Shown piece after piece: positions 43,887 to 53,362 of a stretch of 64,000 nt of DNA. Source of the stretch: Muribaculaceae bacterium (GTDB lineage Bacteria > Bacillota > Clostridia > Lachnospirales > Lachnospiraceae); contig JAMPCA010000002.1 in assembly GCA_023666425.1 (NCBI GenBank), positions 124,001 to 188,000 of the forward strand. The letters run 5' to 3'. The number at the start of each line of letters is the position of its first letter. The first letter of the stretch is position 1. Made by a program: the position numbers and the translations under genes. Under the pieces are notes generated by a model that was given only the letters and a program-made list of their open reading frames with translations, had not been told where the DNA came from and did not search any database.

Positions 43887-45968
43887 CTACAGCAGCCACT
43901 TTTTCATCGCCGAGGCAAGCAGCTCTTTATCCAGCGGCTTTGCGATATGCCCGTTCATTCCGCTGGCGTAGGATTTCTCCACATCCTCCGGGTAGGAATT
44001 GGCCGAGGCCGCCACGATCGGCAGCATATAGAGATCCTTTCTCGTGCTGCTGCGAATGGCCTGCGTGGCCTCATAGCCGTCCATCACCGGCATCTTGATA
44101 TCCATGAGCAGCATGTCATAATATCCCGGAGGCGTTGACAGAACCCGTTCCACGGCCTCCTGCCCGTTGACCGCAATCTCCGTCTCACAGCCCAAAACAT
44201 CTAAGAGCATCGCGGCAATCTCCGCATTGATATCGTTATCCTCCACAATCAGAATCCGTTTTCCGGAGAAATCCTCTTCCCCGCCCTTTGTCTGCTCCTG
44301 CTTATGCTTTGTCTCCTCACAAATGTCGCAGGACTTCAGAAAAATGGTGGCGGTAAACGCTGAGCCCTCGCCATATGTACTTTCCAGTTTTACATCGCCA
44401 TACAGCATCCGCGCAATGTTGCGCGCAATATAAAGCCCGAGGCCGTTGCCCGCATGGCGGCTGATGCGGCTGTCCTCCACCCGCTCAAAGGGATTAAAGA
44501 TGCGTTCCTGATCCTCCGGCTGTATCCCGTCCCCGTTATCCTGAACAGTAAACTGATACTTGACGTAGGAATTATGCCGCTCCGGTAATTCCGCCACACT
44601 GACCCATATCCTGCCGCCCTCCCCGGTGTATTTAATGGAGTTCTCCACAAAGCACTGCAGGAGCTGCCCCACCCGCCATACGTCGCAGATTACATGATCG
44701 TTGACCACAGAGGAAGTGTCCAGCTCTATGGTGATATTCTTTTCCTCTGCCTCTTTCTTTTCCTTTCTTACAATCTGTTCTGCGATTCTGGAAAGAACCG
44801 CCTCCTGCTCCACCTGCTCAATCATTTTGTTTTCCAGCAGGCTCGCATCCAAAAGTCTTGAAATCTGATGCAGATGCTCGGTTCCGGCCCGCTCAATCGC
44901 TTCCAGACACTGGAGAATCTGCTCGTCTTTTGTGCGCTCCTTCGCCAGAGATGTCATGCCGATAATCGCATTTAAGGGCGTAAACATTTCGTGGCTCATG
45001 CGGGAGAGAAAATCTGTCTTCACCGCATTGGCCTGCATCGCCATCTCGTAGGCATCCCTCAATGCCTCCCTCTCTCTGCGCTCTTCCTTGCGCTGGGAAG
45101 AAACGTCCTTGCCGATCACGGTGGCCAATAGCTCGCCGCTGGTCTTGTCCTGTATAATCAGCGCGGTGTTGCGGAGCGTGAGCGGAATTCCCCGGCCGAT
45201 CACCGTGTCGAATTCCATCTCCACCTCTTTCTCTCCTCTGGCATAGGCCTGCAACATGTATTCCCGGTTATATTTCTGCAAAAAAATCTCTCTCGATTCC
45301 TCCGGAATCTTATTTTTGCTCCATCTGCGGCAAAATTCGTCAAAGCTGCACGGCGCGGTCAGCCCCACCAGTGCAAGCATGGGATAGCGCTCCCCGTCCA
45401 CAATCTCGTAAAATTCCTCCTCGATGAGGTTGCGCGTCAGATTGATATTGTAAATCAAAATCGCTCCCGACAGCGAAGCCAGCCGAAACTGTTCTTCCTG
45501 GCTGATACTCTTTTTCAGCCTGCGGTTGGTGCGCCTCAGTTTCGCGGTCTGCGCTTCGATCTCCTCCTGCAGATTTAAGGAGGAGAGGTAGACGCAGCCG
45601 TTTTTCGCCGGAGTCATTACAAAGCGGTGCCGCTGCCACCCCTCTTTCCCCCATATACGCAGATCAAAGGACACCTCGTTGGAGAGCTCCCGCAAACGCT
45701 CCATCTCCATAAAGCTGTGGAACAGCTCCCGGTCAGATTCCTTCACAAGAGACTCATACTCTTTATAGAATTCCGTGTACGCCCATTCCGTGTGCGCACG
45801 GCTCTCCTCGGTACGGTCACGCATAATATAGATTGTCTCTGTACTCAGGTTGATCTCCCAGACCATATCCAGGAAAAACTCCATATTGTGAAACAGTGCG
45901 TGATTGTACCTGTGCAGATTTGTCTGTTGTTCTTTTTCTGTCAGTCCGTATTCATTCATCATTTTCAC
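43887..45968 (-). CDS. Soluble hybrid sensor histidine kinase with receiver domain
   Basis: A 693-residue hybrid kinase without membrane helices. Residues about 1-160 and 160-295 look like two PAS-like or uncharacterised sensor modules joined by a short coiled coil. HisKA follows with the phospho-His at about 326 in [14 protein letters not shown], where the usual Arg of HEIRTP is Phe. HATPase_c has an N-box VENSIKYT and G-boxes QDNGDGI and GNGLGLYIA. The C-terminal receiver has its Asp in [12 protein letters not shown]. There is no DNA-binding output domain. The start is a GTG with GGAGG upstream. Its phosphorelay partner is not in the window. Confidence 0.9.
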   Translation of the reverse strand: MKMMNEYGLTEKEQQTNLHRYNHALFHNMEFFLDMVWEINLSTETIYIMRDRTEESRAHTEWAYTEFYKEYESLVKESDRELFHSFMEMERLRELSNEVSFDLRIWGKEGWQRHRFVMTPAKNGCVYLSSLNLQEEIEAQTAKLRRTNRRLKKSISQEEQFRLASLSGAILIYNINLTRNLIEEEFYEIVDGERYPMLALVGLTAPCSFDEFCRRWSKNKIPEESREIFLQKYNREYMLQAYARGEKEVEMEFDTVIGRGIPLTLRNTALIIQDKTSGELLATVIGKDVSSQRKEERREREALRDAYEMAMQANAVKTDFLSRMSHEMFTPLNAIIGMTSLAKERTKDEQILQCLEAIERAGTEHLHQISRLLDASLLENKMIEQVEQEAVLSRIAEQIVRKEKKEAEEKNITIELDTSSVVNDHVICDVWRVGQLLQCFVENSIKYTGEGGRIWVSVAELPERHNSYVKYQFTVQDNGDGIQPEDQERIFNPFERVEDSRISRHAGNGLGLYIARNIARMLYGDVKLESTYGEGSAFTATIFLKSCDICEETKHKQEQTKGGEEDFSGKRILIVEDNDINAEIAAMLLDVLGCETEIAVNGQEAVERVLSTPPGYYDMLLMDIKMPVMDGYEATQAIRSSTRKDLYMLPIVAASANSYPEDVEKSYASGMNGHIAKPLDKELLASAMKKWLL

Positions 45969-45981
45969 TCATCCTCCCGAA

Positions 45982-47172
45982 TCAGCTGCCGCTTTTCCGA
46001 ACAATCAGTGCATTGGGCATATAACGTCCCCGCCCGGATACGCTGGATGCCTTTGTAATGTAATCCCCGTCATACCACATGACGGCGGAGCTTCCCCCGT
46101 CCAGATTCATCGCCTGGTATACGTCGTAACGCATCAGAATATTTTTGCATTCTTCAACCGTACAGCCGATGCTGTGTCCCACCTGGCGTCCGTCTATGAT
46201 GAGCAGAAGCATGGAGCCGTCCCGCGCCTGTCCCACTGCCGTGCGGGGCTGCAGACCCATGCCGAAGGTTCCGTCCACCACGCTCTCCCCGTCCACTACA
46301 AGCGCCGGGAAAAATTCCGCGCTCCAGCGGTAATCCTCCACGGAAATATTATAGTAATCCCCGATATAAAATTTGTTGTCCTTTTTCATTCCGCAGAATT
46401 TCCAGTAACCCTTGATATCCCGGTTGCCGTATTCCACACCGTCGATGATCAGAGAGCCCTTGACCTGTCCGCCGCTTCCATGTCCGCCAACATCTGTAAA
46501 ACCGCTGGCATTCACCACTAAAAGAGCGTTCTCCTGCTGGCCGAAATCCCCGGCCTCCTGCCCGTAGGAACCCAGATTTTTGGATTTCACCATCTCCACT
46601 TTTTCCGGGTTCTTCACGATGGCAAGCTTTCCCTGATAACTGTCCCCGCTGACCTTTACGATCATCAGCTCGTTCGCCGTATCCAGCACGAGGAGCGGAT
46701 CCCCCTGCGTCGTCGTAAGACCAAGCTTCTCCTCCAGATCCTGCACCAGAAGATTGTCATAACTTTCCCCCGAGGTCTGCATATGCGCTTCCACATAACT
46801 GCGCACCACATCATTATCCAGCTCCCAGTACTTCTGATAGAAGGCGGCTTCCGCCTCCTCCCCGGGATCCGGCTGCTCCGCCGGCGGCTGTGTGTCCTCC
46901 TCCCATGTGCTGGCCAGATTCTCCTGCGCCTTCTGGTTGGCCTCATAATCCGCCATCACTTTATCAATCACGCTCCTGGGAAAAAGCATGGTGGCAAGCC
47001 ACTGGTGGCTGTTCGTCGTCATCGCCGTCTCGATATAGATCGTCCTCCATTTCTCGATAAAGGGGATATGGGAAAATGCTACCGTCAAATACATCACAGT
47101 CAAAATGCACAGGGTTATGCCGGTGCCGATCAGCCATCTTTTTTTCTTTCCTCTTTTGTCCGTCTTCTTCAA
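45982..47172 (-). CDS. Membrane-anchored phosphodiester glycosidase family protein (NAGPA/COG4632)
   Basis: A 396-residue protein with one N-terminal helix (about 12-33) and an extracytoplasmic domain. Residues about 185-395 form a phosphodiester glycosidase (NAGPA) domain: VVNASGFTDVGGHG, PRTAVGQARDGSMLLLIIDG, and the family hallmark NLDGGSSAVMWYDGDY. Bacterial members are thought to act on cell-surface polysaccharides or their phosphodiesters; the substrate here is unknown. The start appears to be a TTG at 47172 with GGAG just upstream. It follows the flavoprotein gene by 16 bp. Confidence 0.87.
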   Translation of the reverse strand: MKKTDKRGKKKRWLIGTGITLCILTVMYLTVAFSHIPFIEKWRTIYIETAMTTNSHQWLATMLFPRSVIDKVMADYEANQKAQENLASTWEEDTQPPAEQPDPGEEAEAAFYQKYWELDNDVVRSYVEAHMQTSGESYDNLLVQDLEEKLGLTTTQGDPLLVLDTANELMIVKVSGDSYQGKLAIVKNPEKVEMVKSKNLGSYGQEAGDFGQQENALLVVNASGFTDVGGHGSGGQVKGSLIIDGVEYGNRDIKGYWKFCGMKKDNKFYIGDYYNISVEDYRWSAEFFPALVVDGESVVDGTFGMGLQPRTAVGQARDGSMLLLIIDGRQVGHSIGCTVEECKNILMRYDVYQAMNLDGGSSAVMWYDGDYITKASSVSGRGRYMPNALIVRKSGS

Positions 47173-47188
47173 TGTCTCCGCTTCCTCC

Positions 47189-48037
47189 TCAGGTGTCTAA
47201 ATACTCAATGATTCCGTGGGCGGCCACGTTGCCCTCCCCCACGGCTTTCGCATACTGATAGGGACGTCCCGTACAGTCCCCCGCCGCAAAACAGCCGGGC
47301 AGATTTGTCTCCTGCTGCCGGTTCACCACGATATGTCCGTGATCCACAGCGAGCTTTTTTAACAGTACGGAAGGGGCAACGGCATTTCTCAATATAAACA
47401 CGCCGTCCACCTCGCAGACCGCTCCGCTCTTTAGTGTGACCTCACAAGCCTTTAAGTCTCCGCCGATCCCCACCGGATAATCCGTGCTGACCCGCACATT
47501 CTCCCTCTCTACCTCCGGTTCCGGGTAGGCCGGGAAATACTCTACTTCCTTCGCCAGGTCTGCGAGAAATTCTACCTCATGCTCGTACTTTTTTGCACTG
47601 GCGTACACCGCGATTTTTTTGTCCTTATAAAAATTCCCGTCGCAGACCGCACAGTAGCTCACTCCCCGGCCAAGGAATTCCTCCTCGCCCTTTAAGGGTT
47701 TTGCGTTCACCACTCCTGTGCATAATGCCAGCGTCCTCGCCTCGTACACCTCGTTGTCCGCCAGCACCATGTAGCTATTTTTGGCCGGCATAATATTGGT
47801 CACCTGCTTCTCCGTAATCTCAATTCCCATCTGGCGGCGGTGGTCGTCAAAGCTTGCAAACAGTTCCGGCCCTGTGACCCCCGCAAGCCCCGGATAATTG
47901 TCAATCCCCGGCGCTTTCTGCACCTTTCCGCTCATATCCCTGCTTCCAAACCACAAAAAGTTTTTGTGGTGTATCTTAAGGTTTAGCGCAACGGAAAAAC
48001 CTGCCGGGCCCGTTCCTACGATCAAACAGTCATACAT
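47189..48037 (-). CDS. Thioredoxin-reductase-like flavoprotein lacking the usual NADPH motif
   Basis: A 282-residue FAD protein resembling thioredoxin reductase but about 30 residues shorter. The FAD motif VGTGPAGFSVAL is at about 7-18, the redox-active CAVC at 129-132 (SYCAVCDGNFYKD), and the C-terminal FAD motif GCFAAGDCTGRPYQYAKAVG is present. In place of the NADPH signature GGGDSA it reads IAVYASAKKYEHEVE (about 142-156), so the glycine-rich loop is missing. Known flavin-dependent thioredoxin reductases of clostridia that use ferredoxin instead of NADPH have this same loss, which I recall from the literature. It may therefore take electrons from ferredoxin. Confidence 0.85.
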   Translation of the reverse strand: MYDCLIVGTGPAGFSVALNLKIHHKNFLWFGSRDMSGKVQKAPGIDNYPGLAGVTGPELFASFDDHRRQMGIEITEKQVTNIMPAKNSYMVLADNEVYEARTLALCTGVVNAKPLKGEEEFLGRGVSYCAVCDGNFYKDKKIAVYASAKKYEHEVEFLADLAKEVEYFPAYPEPEVERENVRVSTDYPVGIGGDLKACEVTLKSGAVCEVDGVFILRNAVAPSVLLKKLAVDHGHIVVNRQQETNLPGCFAAGDCTGRPYQYAKAVGEGNVAAHGIIEYLDT

Positions 48038-48087
48038 AATTTTCCCCTTGTTTTCTCATAGTTTCTGCGATTTTTCTAAAATTCATA

Positions 48088-49146
48088 CTATACCAGTATT
48101 TTGGCAAGAAGCGCGTCATTTTTTACCAGCTCCTTTGCCATATTCCGGTATTTCTCTTCGTGCAGATAGGTGTGGCGGTGCGGCTTGATGGAGGGAGCAA
48201 GGTCAATGGCCTCCAGAAAGTCTTCCCTTCGCATCTGCAGGGAAGCCGCATACTCCCAGAATCCGGTCTTAGTGAGCACTGTATTCACCCGCTCATGGCG
48301 GTGATCCTGCACCTTTGCCATGATGTAGGTTGCAATCCCCACCTGAATCCCGTGAAGCTGCGGCGCCTCTAAGAGCTTATCCAGCGCATGGGAGATCAGA
48401 TGTTCACTCCCGCTGGTAGGCGCACTGCTGCCTGCGATCTCGTTCGCGATCCCGCTCATGGCCAGAGAGTCTAAAAGTTCCTTTAAAAAAAGCTCTTCTT
48501 TGATGCTCATGTAGGGCGTCCGCACGAAGCTGTTCACCGCCTTCTTGGCGATCATCACTGCAAAATCGTTCAGTTCGCTGTAACCCTGCCGCGCCTCAAA
48601 AACCCAGTCATAGATTGCGGTAATCTTGGAAATCATATCCCCGATCCCGGAGTAGATAAACTTCTCCGGCGCCGTCCTGATCACCTCCGTGTCCACCACG
48701 ATTCCGTAAGCCAGCTTCGCCGGTACGGAGGTGCGCCGTCCCTGCACGGTCAGCGAAGCGCTTGCGCTGGAAAAACCGTCGCTTGAGCTGCTGGTCGGCA
48801 CGCTGATAAAGGGGATATTTTTCAAAAAAGCCGCATATTTGCCCGCATCGATGACCTTTCCTCCGCCGATGGATACAATGGCCTGCACGCCGCCCGGCAT
48901 GGAAAATGCCAGCTCAATGATAGCATTGATCTCCACGGTATCCAGCTCCTGATACTCCAGTACGGTAATCTCCTCCGTCCGGAGCGACTCCATGACCCGC
49001 TCTCCAAAAAGCTCGATCAGGCCGTTTCCGAAGAAAATGACCACCTGATGAAATCCGGCTGTTTTCAGACTGCTTCCAAGCTGCTCTATGGTTTTTTGCC
49101 CCACCTTAAGTATGGCGGGTATCGCGATACGGTTATCCACTCCCAT
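48088..49146 (-). CDS. sn-Glycerol-1-phosphate dehydrogenase-like protein (AraM/EgsA family)
   Basis: A 352-residue protein of the iron-containing alcohol dehydrogenase superfamily, closest to AraM/EgsA. The nucleotide region VSIGGGKVIDAGKYAA and TSSSSDGFSSASASLT is typical, and metal-binding residues are likely the Asp in SGIGDMISK and the His residues in SGSEHLISHALD and LHGIQVGIAT. B. subtilis AraM makes sn-glycerol-1-phosphate from dihydroxyacetone phosphate. The partner prenyltransferase PcrB is not nearby. It is the first gene of a run ending in the helicase gene. Glycerol dehydrogenase is a less likely alternative. Confidence 0.85.
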   Translation of the reverse strand: MGVDNRIAIPAILKVGQKTIEQLGSSLKTAGFHQVVIFFGNGLIELFGERVMESLRTEEITVLEYQELDTVEINAIIELAFSMPGGVQAIVSIGGGKVIDAGKYAAFLKNIPFISVPTSSSSDGFSSASASLTVQGRRTSVPAKLAYGIVVDTEVIRTAPEKFIYSGIGDMISKITAIYDWVFEARQGYSELNDFAVMIAKKAVNSFVRTPYMSIKEELFLKELLDSLAMSGIANEIAGSSAPTSGSEHLISHALDKLLEAPQLHGIQVGIATYIMAKVQDHRHERVNTVLTKTGFWEYAASLQMRREDFLEAIDLAPSIKPHRHTYLHEEKYRNMAKELVKNDALLAKILV

Positions 49147-49196
49147 TGTCTCTCCTGTCTATTTTCTTATCTGTATGAGTTGCCATTCCGCTATCC

Positions 49197-49225
49197 ATTA
49201 TATGACAAAACTTGCCATACATCAA
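49197..49225 (-). promoter_or_regulatory. Promoter of the araM-like gene
   Basis: On the minus strand TTGATG (-35, 49220-49225), 17-bp spacer, TATAAT (-10, 49197-49202), about 50 bp upstream of the gene. It may serve the following flavoprotein, glycosidase, kinase, gltX and helicase genes, since no terminator was seen between them. Confidence 0.7.
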
Positions 49226-49272
49226 CTTCCTAATCTATATTTTTTCTTTTCGAAAATTTGCTTAAACATTTT

Positions 49273-49301
49273 TTGACATTTTTTCATAATAATAGTATAA
49301 T
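49273..49301 (+). promoter_or_regulatory. Perfect sigma-A consensus promoter of the hybrid kinase operon
   Basis: TTGACA (49273-49278), 17 bp, TATAAT (49296-49301), 46 bp before the kinase ATG at 49348. It is divergent from the araM-like promoter. Confidence 0.85.
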
Positions 49302-49347
49302 AGCGCTGTATCATTACAGATTTATAAAAATTACCCAGGGGCTTATC

Positions 49348-51522
49348 ATGGAAAGGGAAAAAAGAACCAACTACATAAAAAAATATATGCTGATTGCCCC
49401 TTTTATCGTTGTTTTTTGCGTACTAGGGGCTGTTGTTTTTGCAGCCTCAAGACGGATATCCGTGGAGATGTCCGAGTCGGCAATCAGCAATTTAAGTGAA
49501 AATCTGGAGCTCATCAGCAACACGATGGAGACTCTTTTGAACCAGCAGGTGAATTTTCAGAAAATGCTTGCGCAGGAGCTTGCATCTGAGGACGACCCGG
49601 CTGCTATGATCCGCTCCTACAGCGGGAATAGCGCGATGGTAAAGCTGTCCCTGGTGTTATCCGGAGAGGAAGAAGGGATTTCCAATACCGGCGAAACATT
49701 TACTGCGGATGCGCTGGATTTTTCGGCTGGAAAGGCGGTTGCCTCCCTCCCGCTGTCAGAATCCTATGTGAACAGTATGGGGACATGGGCGTATACGATC
49801 AAGTGTCCGGTTATCAAAGATGGAAAAGAGATTGCGACGCTTTACGCGGAATACATTTATGCGGCCTTTGACGAGGCGCTCCCCGACAGATTCTATAATG
49901 ATGAAGCAAGACTGTACCTGGTTGATACGGCCAGTGAACGGCTTGTGCTCACGCCAAAGGGAGTCGGAGAACGCGATGCGGGGCATATGACGCTGGACGA
50001 TTTTTACAATGCCAATAAGATTGACGACCCGGCTACCCAGTCCAGTGTCGCTACACATATGCGGAATGGAAAAGATATGATGTTCTACCACGATATTCTG
50101 AATGAGGAGTCGCTGGTGTACATGTGGTCTGTCAATGACGGGGCGGTATATCTGATCGGATATGTGCCCATCGGCGCGATACAGCGGGAGGGAAACGCGG
50201 TAAACCAGAACATTTTTATCGTCGTGTTTGTCACGCTGGCTGCATTTTTCAGCTGCTGTCTGCTCTATTTCTTTTTTGAACGGCAGCATAATAAAATCCG
50301 GAAGGAACAGGAAGCGGAACGGGAGTATCACAACAGGCAGCTAAAAGAAGCCCTGCAGGCGGCGCAGATTGCGAGCAGCTCCAAGACGATGTTCCTCTCC
50401 AACATGTCCCACGATATCCGCACGCCGATGAATGCGATCCTTGGGTTTGCCACACTGCTTGAAAAGGATGCGGACGACCCGGAGCGTGTGCGGGATTATA
50501 TAGGAAAAATCAAGGCTTCCGGCCAGCACCTGCTGAGCCTGATCAACGATGTTCTGGACATATCCAAAATTGAGAGCGGGAAAGTCGTGCTCACGGTTGG
50601 GGAGTTTACACTGCAGGGGATGATTGATTCGGTGGATGCGATCATACGCCCCGCGGCAAAAGCCAGAAACCAGAATTTCACCATTGAGGTTTCCGGAATT
50701 GCGCATGAGCGCCTGCTCGGAGATGAAACAAGGCTGAACCAGATCCTGATCAATCTTCTCTCCAATGCGGTCAAATACACGCAGGAGGGCGGGGAGATCC
50801 GCCTGCGTATCACGGGGCTTGCACAGCACACCAGCCAGTATGAGCATATACGGATCGAAGTCGAAGATAATGGATATGGCATGACGCCGGAATTTCTGGA
50901 AACGATTTTTGATGCGTTTACAAGAGCAGAAAACAGCACCACGAATAAAGTGCAGGGAACCGGTCTTGGCATGGCGATTACGAAGAATATTGTGGAGCTC
51001 ATGGGCGGAACGATCGAAGTCGCAAGCGAAATGGGAGCGGGAAGCCGCTTCGTTGTGGAGCTTGAGCTTCGCATTCCGGAAACGGAGGAAACGAAAAGCA
51101 GGGACGATCCGGCTTCCGACGATACAGAGGAGAGCCGCCTGAAAGGAAAGCATTTCCTTGTCGTGGAGGACAATGATATCAATTCGGAGATTCTATGTGA
51201 GATTCTGCGCATGGAAGACGTCACCTGTGATGTTGCAGAAAACGGCAGACAAGCGGTTGACAGCTTTCAACAGGCGCCACCGGGAACATATGACGCAATC
51301 CTGATGGACGTCCAGATGCCGGTGATGAACGGCTACGAGGCCACGCGCGAAATCCGCGCTCTGGCGCGGGAGGACGCGGAATCTGTCCCGATCATTGCCA
51401 TGACGGCGAACGCATTCGCAGAGGACGTAAAGGACGCGCTGGATGCGGGCATGAATGCGCATATTGCCAAACCCATTGACATCGCTTTGCTGAACAAAAC
51501 CATCAGCCAGTATTTAAAATAG
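49348..51522 (+). CDS. Membrane hybrid sensor histidine kinase with receiver domain
   Basis: A 724-residue kinase counted from the ATG at 49348 (MEREKRTNYIKK), after AGGGG. TM1 is about 14-33, then an extracytoplasmic domain of about 250 residues of dCache type by length, TM2 about 288-310, a short coiled coil, HisKA with His at about 355 (NMSHDIRTPMNAILGF), HATPase_c (NLLSNAVKYT, EDNGYGM, GTGLGMAI) and a C-terminal receiver with Asp near 653 (ILMDVQMPVMNG). There is no DNA-binding output. It is followed 12 bp later by a solute-binding lipoprotein gene, which suggests that the lipoprotein presents a ligand to this sensor. Confidence 0.92.
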   Translation: MEREKRTNYIKKYMLIAPFIVVFCVLGAVVFAASRRISVEMSESAISNLSENLELISNTMETLLNQQVNFQKMLAQELASEDDPAAMIRSYSGNSAMVKLSLVLSGEEEGISNTGETFTADALDFSAGKAVASLPLSESYVNSMGTWAYTIKCPVIKDGKEIATLYAEYIYAAFDEALPDRFYNDEARLYLVDTASERLVLTPKGVGERDAGHMTLDDFYNANKIDDPATQSSVATHMRNGKDMMFYHDILNEESLVYMWSVNDGAVYLIGYVPIGAIQREGNAVNQNIFIVVFVTLAAFFSCCLLYFFFERQHNKIRKEQEAEREYHNRQLKEALQAAQIASSSKTMFLSNMSHDIRTPMNAILGFATLLEKDADDPERVRDYIGKIKASGQHLLSLINDVLDISKIESGKVVLTVGEFTLQGMIDSVDAIIRPAAKARNQNFTIEVSGIAHERLLGDETRLNQILINLLSNAVKYTQEGGEIRLRITGLAQHTSQYEHIRIEVEDNGYGMTPEFLETIFDAFTRAENSTTNKVQGTGLGMAITKNIVELMGGTIEVASEMGAGSRFVVELELRIPETEETKSRDDPASDDTEESRLKGKHFLVVEDNDINSEILCEILRMEDVTCDVAENGRQAVDSFQQAPPGTYDAILMDVQMPVMNGYEATREIRALAREDAESVPIIAMTANAFAEDVKDALDAGMNAHIAKPIDIALLNKTISQYLK

Positions 51523-51534
51523 AAGGAGGAAGAC

Positions 51535-52851
51535 ATGAAAAGAAACAGTAAAAAACTAACTGCACTGCTCCTTGCAGCAGCAATGATTCTTACAACCGCA
51601 TCTTGCGGACAGACAAACACACCAGGGGAGAACCTCATCCATGAGGAGGAAAATACTCAGAAAACTATTGCTCTCTATGTGCCAATGGAACGCTCAAAAC
51701 CGGATGTTGAAAATGCCGCCAGATCGGCATTTGACAAGACCGTCATTATGGCGGAGGAAAAACTGGGGATAACCGTAGAGTATAATACTTACACCGCAAA
51801 TGACTATCAGGAGAAATCCTATGATGACGTGGCGCTTGAGCGAATCCAAAACAGCATGGACGATTTTTATCTATTAAACCCTGACGTTCTCCAGAAAATG
51901 GGTGAGGAAGGACGGCTGGCAGATCTGTCGGGTCTTGCCTGCGCACAAAATCTGCGGGAGGTTGTCAGGACAGCGAATACCGTGGATGGAAAGCTGGTGG
52001 GAATCCCGCAGGAGGTGGTTGTCTATGGTCTGTTTGTCAACAAGGATATGTTTGACCAGTATGGGCTTGCGCTGCCGAATACGCCGGAAGAGCTTCTGGA
52101 GTGCTGCAGGGTATTTAAGGAAAACGGCATAGAGACGCCGATTGGGGCAAACCGCTGGTGGCTGGAGACGTTTGTTTTTGCGCAGGCGTATGCGGATCTG
52201 TACAATGGCGGCAATACGGAGGAGGAAATTGCAGCTTTAAACAGCGGTGAACGCAAGTACAGCGATTACATGCGTGAAGGCTTTACATATCTAAAGAAGT
52301 TGATCGACCTGGGATACATTGACGCGAAAACAGCTTATACCTATGAAGCGATTGAGGGGGAGGGACCGGATTTTCTTGCGCAGAAGACGCCGATTGTCAT
52401 GGCGTACTGGGGCGCGGCAAATGCCGATACGGCTTATGGAAAACCGGATTTTAATATGCAGGTCATCGGCTTTCCGAGCGACCGCGGACAGATGCCGGTC
52501 ATGTCCATGACGGGGTTCTCGGTGGTGAAGGACGCCAAACACTTCGATGACACGCTATCTGTGCTCGAGGAGTTGCTCTCCGATGAGGCTCTGCAGGTAT
52601 ATGCAGAGACAAATAAGGTGATATCTCCCTCAAAAAATGTGGAGGTGGAATGCATTCCTGCCTTACAGCCGCTCAACGATCTGGTAAATGACGGGACTTA
52701 TGTGCTGGCCACCAATGCGGGCATGAAGGTGGAACAGTGGGGCAACACCTGCCTGATCGTGCGCGAACTGCTAAACGGCGCGTCCGTGGAGGAATGCATG
52801 GCTGAATTTGACAGGCTGCAGGAAGAGACGCTTGCAGCCAGCGGACAGTAA
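51535..52851 (+). CDS. Extracellular solute-binding lipoprotein (family 1 type)
   Basis: A 438-residue lipoprotein. The signal ends in a lipobox TTASC with Cys at about residue 24. The rest looks like a family 1 carbohydrate-type solute-binding protein (LVGIPQEVVVYGLFVNKDMF, then QYGLALPNTPEELLECCRVF, IVMAYWGAANADTAYG). The ATG has AAGGAGG at good spacing. No ABC permease or ATPase lies next to it; the only partner is the hybrid kinase upstream. A terminator follows 20 bp after the stop. Ligand unknown, likely a sugar. Confidence 0.9.
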   Translation: MKRNSKKLTALLLAAAMILTTASCGQTNTPGENLIHEEENTQKTIALYVPMERSKPDVENAARSAFDKTVIMAEEKLGITVEYNTYTANDYQEKSYDDVALERIQNSMDDFYLLNPDVLQKMGEEGRLADLSGLACAQNLREVVRTANTVDGKLVGIPQEVVVYGLFVNKDMFDQYGLALPNTPEELLECCRVFKENGIETPIGANRWWLETFVFAQAYADLYNGGNTEEEIAALNSGERKYSDYMREGFTYLKKLIDLGYIDAKTAYTYEAIEGEGPDFLAQKTPIVMAYWGAANADTAYGKPDFNMQVIGFPSDRGQMPVMSMTGFSVVKDAKHFDDTLSVLEELLSDEALQVYAETNKVISPSKNVEVECIPALQPLNDLVNDGTYVLATNAGMKVEQWGNTCLIVRELLNGASVEECMAEFDRLQEETLAASGQ

Positions 52852-52869
52852 ACTACACAAAATATCACA

Positions 52870-52900
52870 AAAAGTAACCGCAGCCAGCGGTTACTTTTTT
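52870..52900 (+). terminator. Bidirectional intrinsic terminator between convergent operons
   Basis: A 10-bp stem AAGTAACCGC/GCGGTTACTT with 5-nt loop AGCCA, followed by four more U on the plus strand. On the minus strand the stem also ends in a U run (CUUUUUGUG). It serves the solute-binding gene and probably the convergent DUF3021 gene. Confidence 0.9.
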
Positions 52901-52921
52901 ATGGGCTGCGCCGCCTATCCT

Positions 52922-53362
52922 TCATAGCTTTATTTTTTTCTGAAACTTCATAAGCTCCCTGGTAAGCTGTTTTGCAGAAAAATAGTTATTCATAATTCTG
53001 ATTAAATGGACAAATATAAATATCACAAGCACACTGATCATTACTCCTGCCATAACTTCGGGTTTTTCCGTGTGGATGATGGGACTGATGATACAAGTAC
53101 CTGCTATTTCTGCTTCTATGACCACAAACTGTATCATTTTACGCAGAATGATCTGCCTGTCTGATAACTCTTTTGAAGAGTACATAAGCAGATTCGGAAT
53201 AACTCCCAGAGCCGCAAAAATAAACGGCGAGGCAAGTTCGCTATATCCGAATTTTGCGTCAGGGTCAAAAGTCAGACCAAGGATCATAATTCCTGCTGTA
53301 ATACAGGTGACAAGAATAAAATATATCATAAGTGACCTGTAAAGTATTTCTTTAAGGCTCAT
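52922..53362 (-). CDS. DUF3021 family membrane protein
   Basis: A 146-residue protein with four predicted membrane helices (about 12-32, 42-62, 75-95 and 104-124) and a basic C-terminal end. I recognise it as DUF3021, a family that commonly accompanies LytTR regulators in Firmicutes. It overlaps the LytTR gene by 4 bp (ATGA), so the two are translationally coupled. It probably modulates or senses for the regulator; this is inference from association. Confidence 0.87.
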   Translation of the reverse strand: MSLKEILYRSLMIYFILVTCITAGIMILGLTFDPDAKFGYSELASPFIFAALGVIPNLLMYSSKELSDRQIILRKMIQFVVIEAEIAGTCIISPIIHTEKPEVMAGVMISVLVIFIFVHLIRIMNNYFSAKQLTRELMKFQKKIKL

